Shown here: piece by piece, positions 17,058 to 25,485 of the stretch
Layout of the letters: each line of letters opens with the position of its first letter
Position numbering within the stretch: the first letter of the stretch is position 1
Source of the DNA: Pseudomonas mucoides
GTDB taxonomy: Bacteria; Pseudomonadota; Gammaproteobacteria; Pseudomonadales; Pseudomonadaceae
DNA length: 64,000 bases
NCBI RefSeq assembly: GCF_015461845.1
Contig: NZ_JACOPW010000001.1
Location: 682,001 to 746,000, forward strand
Direction: 5' to 3'
Notes under the pieces: model-generated
Told to the model about the DNA's origin: nothing
The model's database searches: none
The model's input: only the letters and a program-made list of their open reading frames with translations
Made by a program: the position numbers and the translations under genes

Positions 17058-17777
17058 ATGAACAGAGCGCTACTGCCCACCGTCGTCTGTCTCGCTTCGC
17101 TACTGGCCATGGACGCTGCGATGGGCAACCCCGTCACGACACAGTCACAGACCCAGGACACGCAGTCTGCTCCGCTGGGGCGCTCTGACTCTGAACAGGC
17201 AGCGAGCTGGGGCCTGACGGGGCAGGAGTGGACGCGCTTCGAACAGATCCAATCCGGCCCACGCGGTTTCTGGAGCCCGAACCTCGATCCGTTGACCGCG
17301 CTCGGGGTTGAGGCCCAGACCGACCAAGAGCGCCAGCGCTATGCCGAATTACAGGTAGCGCTGGAAGCCAAACGCGCCGAGCGCGAGTTGGCCTACCAAA
17401 ACGCTTACGCCGCGGCCTGGACCAAGCTGTTTCCCGGGCTGCTACCGATCCAGGGCATGGCATCCCCGCCCCCTATCAGCTCAGCGGCCGCGCCGCGCCA
17501 GGCTCTATTTGTGGAGGACCACTGCTCAGCGTGTACCGCCGAAGCCCAGCGTCTGCAAAGCAGCGACACGGCGTTCGATATCTACCTGGTGGGCAGCCAA
17601 GGCGAGGATGAACGCGTCCGTAGCTGGGCTCGGCAAGCGGGCATCGATCCCGTCAAGGTTCAACGCCGGCAGATCACCCTGAACCATGACCGTGGTCGCT
17701 GGTTCAGCCTGGGTGCCCCGGGGCCAATGCCTGCCACATTTCAACAGGTGAATGGACAATGGCAACGCCTCGACTGA
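17058..17777 (+). CDS. ICE protein, PFL_4693 family
   Basis: A 239-residue exported protein with a signal peptide (about 1-23, 'AMDAAMGNP'). The conserved block 'WGLTGQEWTRFEQIQSGPRGFWSPNLDPLTALGVEA' at about 50-87 identifies the PFL_4693 family (TIGR03759). A thioredoxin-like 'DHCSACTAEAQRL' motif appears at about 152-165, so it may be a periplasmic thiol protein. It overlaps the lytic transglycosylase gene by 19 bases. Confidence 0.82.
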   Translation: MNRALLPTVVCLASLLAMDAAMGNPVTTQSQTQDTQSAPLGRSDSEQAASWGLTGQEWTRFEQIQSGPRGFWSPNLDPLTALGVEAQTDQERQRYAELQVALEAKRAERELAYQNAYAAAWTKLFPGLLPIQGMASPPPISSAAAPRQALFVEDHCSACTAEAQRLQSSDTAFDIYLVGSQGEDERVRSWARQAGIDPVKVQRRQITLNHDRGRWFSLGAPGPMPATFQQVNGQWQRLD

Positions 17778-18307
17778 GTGGTCTTGCGCTGGTGCTGACG
17801 GTGCTCGCCGTCCAGGCCGACCAACTTCCGCCTCCGGCCTATCAATTGGCGGCGCATGACGCCGACATCCCTTCTATGGTGCTATTCGCAATTGCCCTGC
17901 AGGAGAGTGGTATCCACGTCCGTGGTCGATTGCTGCCCTGGCCCTGGACCCTGAACATCGCCGGAATACCCTACCGCTTCGCCACTCGCCAGGCCGCCTG
18001 TCACGCCTTACTTCAGGCGCTCGCGCGACATGACGCCAAGCGGGTCGATGTCGGTCTTGGACAAACCAACCTGGGTTACCACGGGCAACGTTATTCCAGC
18101 CCCTGCGAAGCCCTTGACCCTTACCGAAATCTCGCCGTGACCGCCGCGCTGTTGCAGGAGCATCACGCCACCACCGGTGATTGGGTATCAGCTGCCGGCC
18201 GATATCACCGCCCGGCAGGAGGAACGCCGGCCGCGCGTTACCGCGCCGGCTTTTCCCGGCAACTCGAACGGTTGCTGGTTTCTTTCAAACAGGGCACACC
18301 ACCATGA
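17759..18307 (+). CDS. Lytic transglycosylase of the transfer apparatus
   Basis: A 182-residue exported SLT-type muramidase that locally opens peptidoglycan for the transfer channel. A signal peptide (about 1-20) precedes the catalytic domain; the catalytic Glu is in 'ALQESG' at about residue 49, and 'DVGLGQTNLGYH' and 'AGRYH' are the conserved SLT-domain motifs. The start lies inside the PFL_4693 gene and the stop overlaps the PFL_4695 start by four bases, so it is one unit with them. Confidence 0.85.
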   Translation: MATPRLSGLALVLTVLAVQADQLPPPAYQLAAHDADIPSMVLFAIALQESGIHVRGRLLPWPWTLNIAGIPYRFATRQAACHALLQALARHDAKRVDVGLGQTNLGYHGQRYSSPCEALDPYRNLAVTAALLQEHHATTGDWVSAAGRYHRPAGGTPAARYRAGFSRQLERLLVSFKQGTPP

Positions 18308-18819
18308 AGCGAATCCCCATCGCCTGTTATTTCATCCTGCTTTTGGTATCTTTCGCCCAGCCGGAACTGACCGTAGCCGGGGATCAGCCTAGCGACTTCA
18401 CCCGACACCATTTTCAAGTTGCCAGGCCGCTAATAAACAACAAGATCCAGCCTGATCGGGCCATGCATGCGGACCTGTCCACGTTTGCCGATGAAGCCTG
18501 GATACTGCCCATCCGTAGCCCCCACTTGAGCCCCGGCCAGATCACGTATCGCGCCCTGAACATGCCGGGCTTGCGGCCATTTTTTCTGGTCGGTGACGAT
18601 CCCCTGTCGCTGACTTGGCTGCGTCAGCGCGCTGCTGAACTGCAGGAAATGGGCGCGGCTGGCCTCGCCGTCGAAGTAGCCGACACTGAAGCCCTGGCCC
18701 GAATTCGCGCAGCCGCTCCAGACATCACCATCCTGCCGGTCAACGGCAACGACATCGCCACCCGCCTGCAGATTTTGCACTACCCCGTCTTGATCACCGC
18801 CACCTCATTGGGACAGTGA
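18304..18819 (+). CDS. ICE protein, PFL_4695 family
   Basis: A 171-residue exported protein starting at ATG 18304, with an N-terminal signal peptide (about 1-26). The C-terminal part ('LRPFFLVGDDPLSLTWLRQRAAELQEMGAAGLAVEV', 'ILPVNGNDIATRLQILHYPVLIT') is the PFL_4695 domain (TIGR03765), which has a thioredoxin-fold look similar to TrbC/TraW-type proteins. It is always directly upstream of traD in this ICE group and overlaps it by four bases. Confidence 0.82.
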   Translation: MKRIPIACYFILLLVSFAQPELTVAGDQPSDFTRHHFQVARPLINNKIQPDRAMHADLSTFADEAWILPIRSPHLSPGQITYRALNMPGLRPFFLVGDDPLSLTWLRQRAAELQEMGAAGLAVEVADTEALARIRAAAPDITILPVNGNDIATRLQILHYPVLITATSLGQ

Positions 18820-20933
18820 GTCAGGTCATGGCCGAGCATGCGATGGAGTCCAAGCTCCGGCCAGCGGTCGAGTTGTACACCGTAACAATCTGCATCGCCG
18901 CCGCGGTGTTGTGCGTGTACTCGCCCTGGGCCGTGGCCCTGTCACCCGAGATCGGGCAGGTTGCGGCGCTGGCCTATACCCTGTTCGGCCTGATCCGCCT
19001 GCGACAAGCCTGGGAGGTGTTGCGCTATCGGCGCAATATCCGCCGGCTGCCCCGCTACGAGCTGACCAGCCGGCAGATTCCGGTCAGTCGTAAGCGTTTG
19101 TTCATGGGTCGCGGCTTTCGCTGGACCCGCCTGCACACCCAGCGCTTGGTCGAGGCCCAGGATCCGGCGGTCGCCCATTATGTCGACCAACCGACCCACT
19201 ACCGGCTGGCCCGTGAACTCGAACGGCGCCTGGAGCATGCACCGTTTCCGCTCTCGATACTGGCCCGTGTCACCGCCTGGGACAGTGCCTTCAATCCGTT
19301 GCGCCCTTTACCCCCAGTCGGTGGCTCGCCTCTGTTGCATGGGGTCGAGCCCAACGAAACGGAAGTCAGTCTGCCGCTGGGCGAACGGGTCGGACACACC
19401 CTGGTGCTGGGCACTACCCGTGTCGGCAAGACGCGACTCGCCGAGGTGTACATCACCCAGGACATTCACCGCGTCGAACATGAGGTGGTCATCGTCTTCG
19501 ATCCGAAGGGCGATGCCGACCTGCTCAAACGCATGTACGTCGAAGCCAAACGGGCCGGTCGGGAAAAGGAATTCTATGTTTTCCATCTAGGCTGGCCAGA
19601 GATCTCCGCGCGTTACAACGCGGTGGGACGTTTCGGGCGCATCTCGGAGGTAGCATCGCGCATCGCTGGGCAACTCAGTGGCGAAGGCAACTCCGCAGCC
19701 TTTCGCGAGTTCGCCTGGCGCTTTGTCAACATCATTGCCCGGGCTTTGATCGAGTTGGGCCGGCGCCCAGACTACCTGCAGATCCAGCGACATGTGGTCA
19801 ATATAGACGCGCTGTTCATCGAATACGCTCAGCAGTTTTTCGCCAAGACCGATCCGAAAGCCTGGGAAGTGATCGTCCAACTGGAAGGCAAACTCACTGA
19901 GAAGAACATTCCCCGGCATATGGTGGGACGCGAAAAGCGTGTGGTGGCCATCGAACAGTACCTGGCGGTGAAACGGGTATTCGATCCGGTGCTGGATGGA
20001 CTGCGCTCGGCAGTACGTTACGACCGCACCTACTTCGACAAAATCGTTGCTTCGCTGCTGCCGCTGCTGGAGAAACTCACCACCGGCAAGACCGCCCAAC
20101 TGCTGGCCCCCAACTACACCGACCTAGATGACCCGCGACCAATCTTCGACTGGATGCAGATCATTCGCAAACGCGGCATCGTTTACGTCGGCCTGGATGC
20201 GCTGACCGACGCCGAAGTCGCAGCCGCTGTGGGCAACTCCATGTTCGCTGATTTGGTCTCGGTCGCGGGCCACATCTACAAACATGGCATTGACCACGGC
20301 CTGCCCCCATCAGGCAGCAGCAGTGACAAGCTGCCGATAAACCTGCACGCTGATGAGTTCAACGAATTGATGGGCGATGAGTTCATCCCCCTGATCAACA
20401 AGGGTGGCGGCGCCGGTATCCAGGTAACCGCCTACACCCAGACCCTCAGCGATATCGAAGCACGTATCGGCAACCGCGCCAAAGCTGGCCAGGTGATTGG
20501 CAACTTCAACACCCTGCAGATGCTCCGCGTGCGCGAAACCGCCACCGCTGAACTGCTCACCCAGCAGTTACCCAAGGTTAACGTGCTGACCAAGACCCTG
20601 ATGTCGGGTGCGACGGACACATCCGATCCGGACGCCAACACGGACTTCACCTCGTCCTCCCAGGACCGTGTCAGCAGCACCAGTGTGCCGCTGATCGAGC
20701 CTGCTCATATCGTCAGTTTGCCCAAGGGGCAAATGTTCTCCTTCCAGGCCGGTGGGCAGCTCTGGAAAGTCCGCATGCCGTTGCCAAAACCCTCCAACGT
20801 CGACGCCATGCCCAAGGACCTACAGGAACTCACTCAACGGATGCGGGCGGCCTATAACGCGCAGGCGGGGCAATGGTGGAGCGCAAGCGGTGGCGGCCCA
20901 ACTACCAACTTCGATCTGGATCAGGTGGGGTAG
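18816..20933 (+). CDS. traD: Type IV coupling protein TraD
   Basis: A 705-residue membrane ATPase that delivers the relaxase-bound strand to the mating channel. Two N-terminal membrane helices (about 20-40 and 45-65) precede the motor domain with Walker A 'GTTRVGKTRL' near residue 200 and the Walker B block 'INLHADEFNELM' near 508. It matches the SXT/PFGI-1 TraD family. GTG 18816 gives the GTGA overlap with the preceding stop; ATG 18828 is an alternative. It is followed by a 90-base gap and the PFL_4697 membrane gene. Confidence 0.93.
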   Translation: MSQVMAEHAMESKLRPAVELYTVTICIAAAVLCVYSPWAVALSPEIGQVAALAYTLFGLIRLRQAWEVLRYRRNIRRLPRYELTSRQIPVSRKRLFMGRGFRWTRLHTQRLVEAQDPAVAHYVDQPTHYRLARELERRLEHAPFPLSILARVTAWDSAFNPLRPLPPVGGSPLLHGVEPNETEVSLPLGERVGHTLVLGTTRVGKTRLAEVYITQDIHRVEHEVVIVFDPKGDADLLKRMYVEAKRAGREKEFYVFHLGWPEISARYNAVGRFGRISEVASRIAGQLSGEGNSAAFREFAWRFVNIIARALIELGRRPDYLQIQRHVVNIDALFIEYAQQFFAKTDPKAWEVIVQLEGKLTEKNIPRHMVGREKRVVAIEQYLAVKRVFDPVLDGLRSAVRYDRTYFDKIVASLLPLLEKLTTGKTAQLLAPNYTDLDDPRPIFDWMQIIRKRGIVYVGLDALTDAEVAAAVGNSMFADLVSVAGHIYKHGIDHGLPPSGSSSDKLPINLHADEFNELMGDEFIPLINKGGGAGIQVTAYTQTLSDIEARIGNRAKAGQVIGNFNTLQMLRVRETATAELLTQQLPKVNVLTKTLMSGATDTSDPDANTDFTSSSQDRVSSTSVPLIEPAHIVSLPKGQMFSFQAGGQLWKVRMPLPKPSNVDAMPKDLQELTQRMRAAYNAQAGQWWSASGGGPTTNFDLDQVG

Positions 20934-21023
20934 CCCTACCCCACAACAGGTTTCGATTCAGCAGAAAACGATCCAGGAGACGTATTGCCCACATCAACTC
21001 TGCAGCGCGCAATGGGGTGAACT

Positions 21024-21755
21024 ATGGCGACTTCCACCCAGAACACGCCGCCACAACCGATCCAGCGTCCGGGATTGATCATCTCGACGATCAGCCTAGT
21101 CCTGCGCATCATCGGTTTGCTGATTGCCTCGTTGCTGTTCTCGATCCTCATCGAGTTCGCCGGGCTGCTACTGTTCTGGGGTGATCAGGGCTGGCGGCAT
21201 AGTCAGGCTATGCTAACCAGTGAGTTGGGCTGGCTCAGCGAGCACTTCAAAGCTTCACTTCTCATCCAACAGCCTGGGAAAACAATTGTCCAGTGGCTGG
21301 AGCTCCTCAATCAGTGGCTGCTGGTCAAGACTGGCTTTGAGGATTTTGCCCGGCAGGCGCGGGTTTCGGGCCAGGGCAATGGCTTCTGGAGCTGGGCGAA
21401 TCAGCTCTACGTGAGCATTGAGGATTTCGTACTGGCGGCGGTGTATGTGACCTTTACCTTCGTAGTGCGCCTAACCATCTTGGCTCTGGCCACACCGCTA
21501 TTTTTGTTGGCCTCGTTCACCGGTTTTGTCGATGGTTTGATGCGCCGCGACCTGCGCAAGTTTGGAGCCGGGCGAGAAAGCAGTTTTGTCTATCACCGAG
21601 CTAAACGTGCAGTGATACCCCTGCTGCTCGTACCCTGGATCATGTATCTGTCCCTGCCCTTTTCGCTCAATCCTATGGCCGTCTTTTTGCCTTGCGCGAT
21701 GATGCTCGGAATAACGACAGCCATCACCGCGGCGACGTTTAAAAAATACATTTAA
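21024..21755 (+). CDS. ICE membrane protein, PFL_4697 family
   Basis: A 243-residue inner-membrane protein with four predicted membrane segments (about 27-55, 138-160, 165-178, 200-235). It belongs to the TIGR03747 family that accompanies traD in PFGI-1-class elements. Function unknown; probably a partner of the coupling protein. It converges on the minus-strand YniB-like gene, the two stops being 20 bases apart. Confidence 0.82.
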   Translation: MATSTQNTPPQPIQRPGLIISTISLVLRIIGLLIASLLFSILIEFAGLLLFWGDQGWRHSQAMLTSELGWLSEHFKASLLIQQPGKTIVQWLELLNQWLLVKTGFEDFARQARVSGQGNGFWSWANQLYVSIEDFVLAAVYVTFTFVVRLTILALATPLFLLASFTGFVDGLMRRDLRKFGAGRESSFVYHRAKRAVIPLLLVPWIMYLSLPFSLNPMAVFLPCAMMLGITTAITAATFKKYI

Positions 21756-21775
21756 TAAAATGTAACGCTGACGTG

Positions 21776-22357
21776 TTAAACCATTCCGGTGAATTTAGCC
21801 AAAATCGCGACGACATAACCGCCAATAATAGACAAACCAACAATACCCAACGGCCGCTGCCACCAATCACCGCTAGGGGACGGCGGCATAGACTGCTGAT
21901 AAAAATTGATCTGCCCGATCTGATTTGCGTTGACTTGGGTGGCTGCTCCATTTTGCATCGAGTTGCGCCACTGAGCTTCCTCAAGACGTTCGAATTGAAC
22001 CTGAACACGCCTCTTGAGTTGGCTAGCGGAAAGGAGAATTTGCTTTCCAATAATCATCACACCCAGCAAACCGAAAAACAGCAAATTTCCATAGCTGAGC
22101 GGGTTTTCCTGGCTGAGGGTAGGCGCGTGCTCCCATACAAAACCGATGTAGGGTGATGTGACCTGGTAAACATCGGCTACTAAATTTTGCACAACCCCTC
22201 CCAAATGCCCAAAAAATTTTGTGCTCGCGAGAGTCTCTGCTTGATGGTGCAGAAAAATCAACGATGAAACCAAATAAAATAGCCCCCCGAAGACCATCAA
22301 GGAGAAGCCCACGGCCTGTCGAATACGGTACCGCCGAATTGCTTGTTGGATGTTCAC
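21776..22357 (-). CDS. YniB-like membrane protein
   Basis: A 193-residue protein with three membrane segments (about 16-37, 88-106 and 165-188). Its layout and the block 'VYQVTSPYIGFVWEHAPTLS' resemble E. coli YniB ('VNTPFLNLFWYNSP'). It is encoded against the mating operon, between the traD unit and the pilin unit, so it has its own promoter and is not part of the conserved core. Position inside a transfer operon makes an exclusion or superinfection role possible, without direct evidence. Confidence 0.65.
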   Translation of the reverse strand: MNIQQAIRRYRIRQAVGFSLMVFGGLFYLVSSLIFLHHQAETLASTKFFGHLGGVVQNLVADVYQVTSPYIGFVWEHAPTLSQENPLSYGNLLFFGLLGVMIIGKQILLSASQLKRRVQVQFERLEEAQWRNSMQNGAATQVNANQIGQINFYQQSMPPSPSGDWWQRPLGIVGLSIIGGYVVAILAKFTGMV

Positions 22358-22656
22358 TCTCTGCTATCACTCTTCGTTAACTGATTTCGTCCGCGCTTAT
22401 CTGCGCCCCGCTAACAATGCTGTTAGCGGAATCAAAAGTTAACGGCTACTAATCGTTTTTCATGAGTAACCAATGCTGTACTTGCGGTCCAATCGTGTCA
22501 TTTTTCCGCGTTTCGTAGCTCTCGATACGGTGTTCGAACTCGCTCCACGATCAGAGACTGTATCGAAATAAAATGACGCAGCGTGTTTCGTGTTTCTTAC
22601 TGCTGAGTCCTGGACGTTAGTTGAATGCTGGCCCCATCTCCAAATGGGCTATCCAC

Positions 22657-22992
22657 ATGCCGACTACATTTTTCCGAATCTGCCTACTGCTCATATTGAT
22701 GACGTTCCATAGCGGCGGCTATGCCGCATCTGCTCATGAGCGCGAGCAGCTCAGCCTAGTTCAGCAGCAGGTCGACACTATTGAGCGCCTTGCGGCGCAA
22801 GCTAAGGTAGCCAGGACCTCCGAACCAAACGAACGCTATCGCTTCGACTATCCCCGCCTGTCTCAGGACATCCAACGCATTCGCCAAGGAATGCAGAACT
22901 ATCTGTCGCCCTCCCGTGCTCAACCTCACGACGCTGGTGAGCTGGTCGGCGATTACCGCCTCGACATCCCGTCCGTGGAACCGTCGCCATGA
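22657..22992 (+). CDS. RAQPRD-family ICE protein
   Basis: A 111-residue exported protein starting at ATG 22657, because the signal peptide (about 1-23) begins there; the open frame extends to a TTG at 22621. The family signature appears as 'SRAQPHDAGELVGDYR' near residue 85, with RAQPHD in place of RAQPRD. The core is a helical pair. It overlaps the small PFL_4701 gene by four bases and precedes the pilin-like gene, so it probably acts in pilus assembly. Confidence 0.85.
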   Translation: MPTTFFRICLLLILMTFHSGGYAASAHEREQLSLVQQQVDTIERLAAQAKVARTSEPNERYRFDYPRLSQDIQRIRQGMQNYLSPSRAQPHDAGELVGDYRLDIPSVEPSP

Positions 22993-23228
22993 GCATGACC
23001 GACGCTCAGACCGCAGCGTTCCAAAACGCCTCCGGTTTCTCGGCACAGAGCAGTTCGACACTCTGGTTGTCCCTGGTTCTCGTCCTGGCTTTGCTCTGGT
23101 GCACCTGGGTGATGTGGACGGCTTACCGGGGCTGGGCCACCGGCAGTGTGCGCTTCGGCGCGTTTGGCGGCAGCGCCGCACGTGTTTTGCTCGCCCTACT
23201 AGTCCTGATGTTCTTCACGCTGTCCTAA
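22989..23228 (+). CDS. Small ICE membrane protein, PFL_4701 family
   Basis: A 79-residue protein with two membrane helices (about 20-45 and 57-77). It matches the TIGR03758 family, found between the RAQPRD and PFL_4702 genes. Its size and topology resemble pilin-type subunits, so it may be a second pilin-like component. The start overlaps the preceding stop. Confidence 0.82.
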   Translation: MSMTDAQTAAFQNASGFSAQSSSTLWLSLVLVLALLWCTWVMWTAYRGWATGSVRFGAFGGSAARVLLALLVLMFFTLS

Positions 23229-23245
23229 TCCAGGAGATCACTGCC

Positions 23246-23617
23246 ATGCTCAAGTGCTTTACCCCTCTAAAAAACAACCTGCGTGATCGTGCCAGCCAGC
23301 GCTTGATCGGCCTGCTGTTGGTGCTCGGCCCAAGCCTGGCTTTTGCCGAGCTTCCCACCATGGAGGCTCCTTCGCGTGGTGAAGGTTCCGGGTTGATCGA
23401 GACGATCAAAAACTACGCCTATGACGGCGGCATCCTGCTCGGTTTGTTGATCGCCCTGCTCGCTTTTCTCGGGGTGGCTTGGCATTCCCTAACTGTCTAT
23501 GCCGACGTGCAGAACCAGCGCAAGACCTGGAAGGACCTCGGCGCGGTGGTCGGCATCGGCGCCCTGTTGGTGGTGATCATCATCTGGTTCCTGACCAAGG
23601 CCGCCGCGATTCTGTGA
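23246..23617 (+). CDS. Pilin-like ICE protein, PFL_4702 family
   Basis: A 123-residue membrane protein starting at ATG 23246 (CAGGAG upstream). It has a cleavable leader (about 1-34, ending 'SLAFA') and two hydrophobic helices (about 60-80 and 97-118), the layout of VirB2/TraA pilins. It is family TIGR03745. It probably forms the conjugative pilus. Next come the VirB3-, VirB8- and VirB10-like genes in the order expected of a type IV secretion operon. Confidence 0.85.
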   Translation: MLKCFTPLKNNLRDRASQRLIGLLLVLGPSLAFAELPTMEAPSRGEGSGLIETIKNYAYDGGILLGLLIALLAFLGVAWHSLTVYADVQNQRKTWKDLGAVVGIGALLVVIIIWFLTKAAAIL

Positions 23618-23624
23618 GGTCGAC

Positions 23625-24038
23625 ATGAACGACACTATCGAACGCCTTGCCGACGGCACCTTGGTCTTTCTGCCGGAGCGACTCAACCGCGATCCTGCCG
23701 TACTGCGCGGTTTGACCAATGATGAGATGTGGGTAGCTCTCGGCACTGGCGCCGCCATTGGCCTGCTGCTGGGCGTTCCTCTAGGGATCGTCACCTCGTC
23801 TATTGCCGTTGCGCCGACCAGCATGATCGCAAGCATGGCGCTGGTGTTATTTGCCGGTGGTACGCTTTTGCGTCGGGCCAAACGGGCTCGCCCCGAGACC
23901 TGGTTGTACCGCAAGCTCGAATGGATACTCGCCAGCCGTTGGCGCCTGGGGCGCGGAAGTTTGATTCTCCACTCCGGCGCCTGGACGATTCGCCGTTCGC
24001 GTCGACTGCGCCCTGCCCTGTTCCGGTGGCAACCATGA
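23625..24038 (+). CDS. VirB3/TraL-like ICE protein (TIGR03750)
   Basis: A 137-residue inner-membrane protein. It begins 'LADGTLVFLPERLNRDPAVLRGLTNDEMW', typical of TIGR03750, and has two membrane segments (about 43-58 and 62-80) with a basic C-terminal tail. VirB3/TraL proteins link the pilin to the VirB4 ATPase. ATGA overlap with the next gene shows a continuous operon. Confidence 0.84.
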   Translation: MNDTIERLADGTLVFLPERLNRDPAVLRGLTNDEMWVALGTGAAIGLLLGVPLGIVTSSIAVAPTSMIASMALVLFAGGTLLRRAKRARPETWLYRKLEWILASRWRLGRGSLILHSGAWTIRRSRRLRPALFRWQP

Positions 24039-24676
24039 ATCGTTTTCGGAACAAGGTGGATGCCCAACACGCCCACATCTTCAGCCTGCGTCTGTCGGTA
24101 GTGATTCTGGCCCTGGTCTGTGCCGGACTTTGGTATGGCTGGCGCTCGGCACCGACCGATCTGACGGTGCATGTCCCCCCGGATCTGCGCTCGGGCAGCA
24201 CTCGCAAGTGGTGGGATGTCCCCCCAGAGAATGTCTATGCCTTTGCCCTGTACATCTTTGGCCAACTCAACCGCTGGCCTTCGGATGGCGAGCAGGATTA
24301 TCGCCGCGCCATCTATGGCTTGCAGTCCTACCTGACACCCGCCTGCAAGGCCTTCCTCGACGGTGATTATGAGTACCGCAAGGCCGCCGGCGAGCTGCGC
24401 CAGCGGGTGCGTGGCGTCTACGAAATTCTGGGCCGAGGCTACAGCGAAGATCCGGAACTCAGGGTCAAGCAACTCGACCGCGACAGCTGGCTGGTCAAGC
24501 TCGATCTCAATGCCGATGAATATTACGCCGCCGAACCGGTGAAACGGGTGGTGGTGCGGTATCCATTGCGCGTGGTGCGTTTTGATCTGGACCCCGAACG
24601 CAATAAGTGGGGGCTGGCACTGGATTGTTATCAGGGCACTCCGCAAAAAATCTCCCTGCCTGGAGGTGAGCCATGA
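24035..24676 (+). CDS. VirB8/TraE-like ICE protein, PFL_4703 family
   Basis: A 213-residue bitopic protein: a short cytoplasmic segment, a membrane helix at about 19-37, then a periplasmic domain. 'PENVYAFALYIFGQLNRWPSDGEQDY' near 67-92 is the signature of TIGR03746. VirB8/TraE-type proteins nucleate the type IV channel in the periplasm. It overlaps both neighbours by four bases. Confidence 0.85.
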   Translation: MNRFRNKVDAQHAHIFSLRLSVVILALVCAGLWYGWRSAPTDLTVHVPPDLRSGSTRKWWDVPPENVYAFALYIFGQLNRWPSDGEQDYRRAIYGLQSYLTPACKAFLDGDYEYRKAAGELRQRVRGVYEILGRGYSEDPELRVKQLDRDSWLVKLDLNADEYYAAEPVKRVVVRYPLRVVRFDLDPERNKWGLALDCYQGTPQKISLPGGEP

Positions 24677-25485
24677 AGCGGATTTCTACCCTGGGACTCA
24701 CCGTTGCACTGATGCTATGGGGAGCTGTAGCGCAGGCCGTCGAGCTGATGCACTGGGAACGCCTCCCCCTCGCGGTCCCGCTGGTGATCAATCAGGAACG
24801 AGTGGTCTTTATCGATGAGGCTGTTCGCGTCGGTGTGCCCTCAACCCTGACCGGCAAGCTGCGTGTGCAATCAACCGGCGGCACGCTGTACCTGCGAGCG
24901 TCGGAAGCCATTGCACCGACCCGACTGCAGCTGCAATCGGTCACGACGGGCGAGATCATCCTCCTGGATATCGCGGCCACTCCCGGCGATCAACCGCTGG
25001 AGCCCGTACGTATTCTCAAGAATGCTCAGGGGCAAGCTACCGAGGCTGAATCTAGCACCGTCCCTGTTCCAGAACGCACACCGATCCCGGTCGCTTTGAC
25101 GCGCTACGCCGCGCAAAGCCTGTACGCGCCGCTGCGCACCGTGGAGTCCCTGCCCGGTGTACGCCGCGTCCCGCTCAAGCTGCGTACCGAACTGCCGACC
25201 CTGCTGCCGACCGAAAACGTGTCCAGCACACCCATCGCCGTCTGGCGACTCGGTGATTACTGGGTGACGGCGGTGAAATTGCGCAATCGTGGTTCAGAGA
25301 CGGTGCAACTCGATCCACGTCGACTTCAGGCCAAGCTGTTCGCCGCGGCCTTCCAGCATGCTTTCCTCGGGCCTGTCGGCAGCGCTGAAGACACCACGAT
25401 CGCCTACCTTGTCACCCGCGGTGCCGGCCTCGAGCAAGCCGTGCTGCTACCGCCCGTTGCGCGAGGTGCTGACGATGAAAGCTAA
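24673..25485 (+). CDS. TraK-like ICE protein (TIGR03749)
   Basis: A 270-residue exported beta-rich protein with a signal peptide (about 1-22, ending 'AVAQA'). The order after the VirB8-like and before the VirB10-like gene corresponds to TraK/VirB9, which links the outer-membrane ring to VirB10. Features such as 'LTGKLRVQSTGGTLYLRASE' and 'WRLGDYWVTAVKLRNRGSETVQLDPRRLQ' are typical of TIGR03749. Its end overlaps the next gene by 11 bases. Confidence 0.85.
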   Translation: MKRISTLGLTVALMLWGAVAQAVELMHWERLPLAVPLVINQERVVFIDEAVRVGVPSTLTGKLRVQSTGGTLYLRASEAIAPTRLQLQSVTTGEIILLDIAATPGDQPLEPVRILKNAQGQATEAESSTVPVPERTPIPVALTRYAAQSLYAPLRTVESLPGVRRVPLKLRTELPTLLPTENVSSTPIAVWRLGDYWVTAVKLRNRGSETVQLDPRRLQAKLFAAAFQHAFLGPVGSAEDTTIAYLVTRGAGLEQAVLLPPVARGADDES

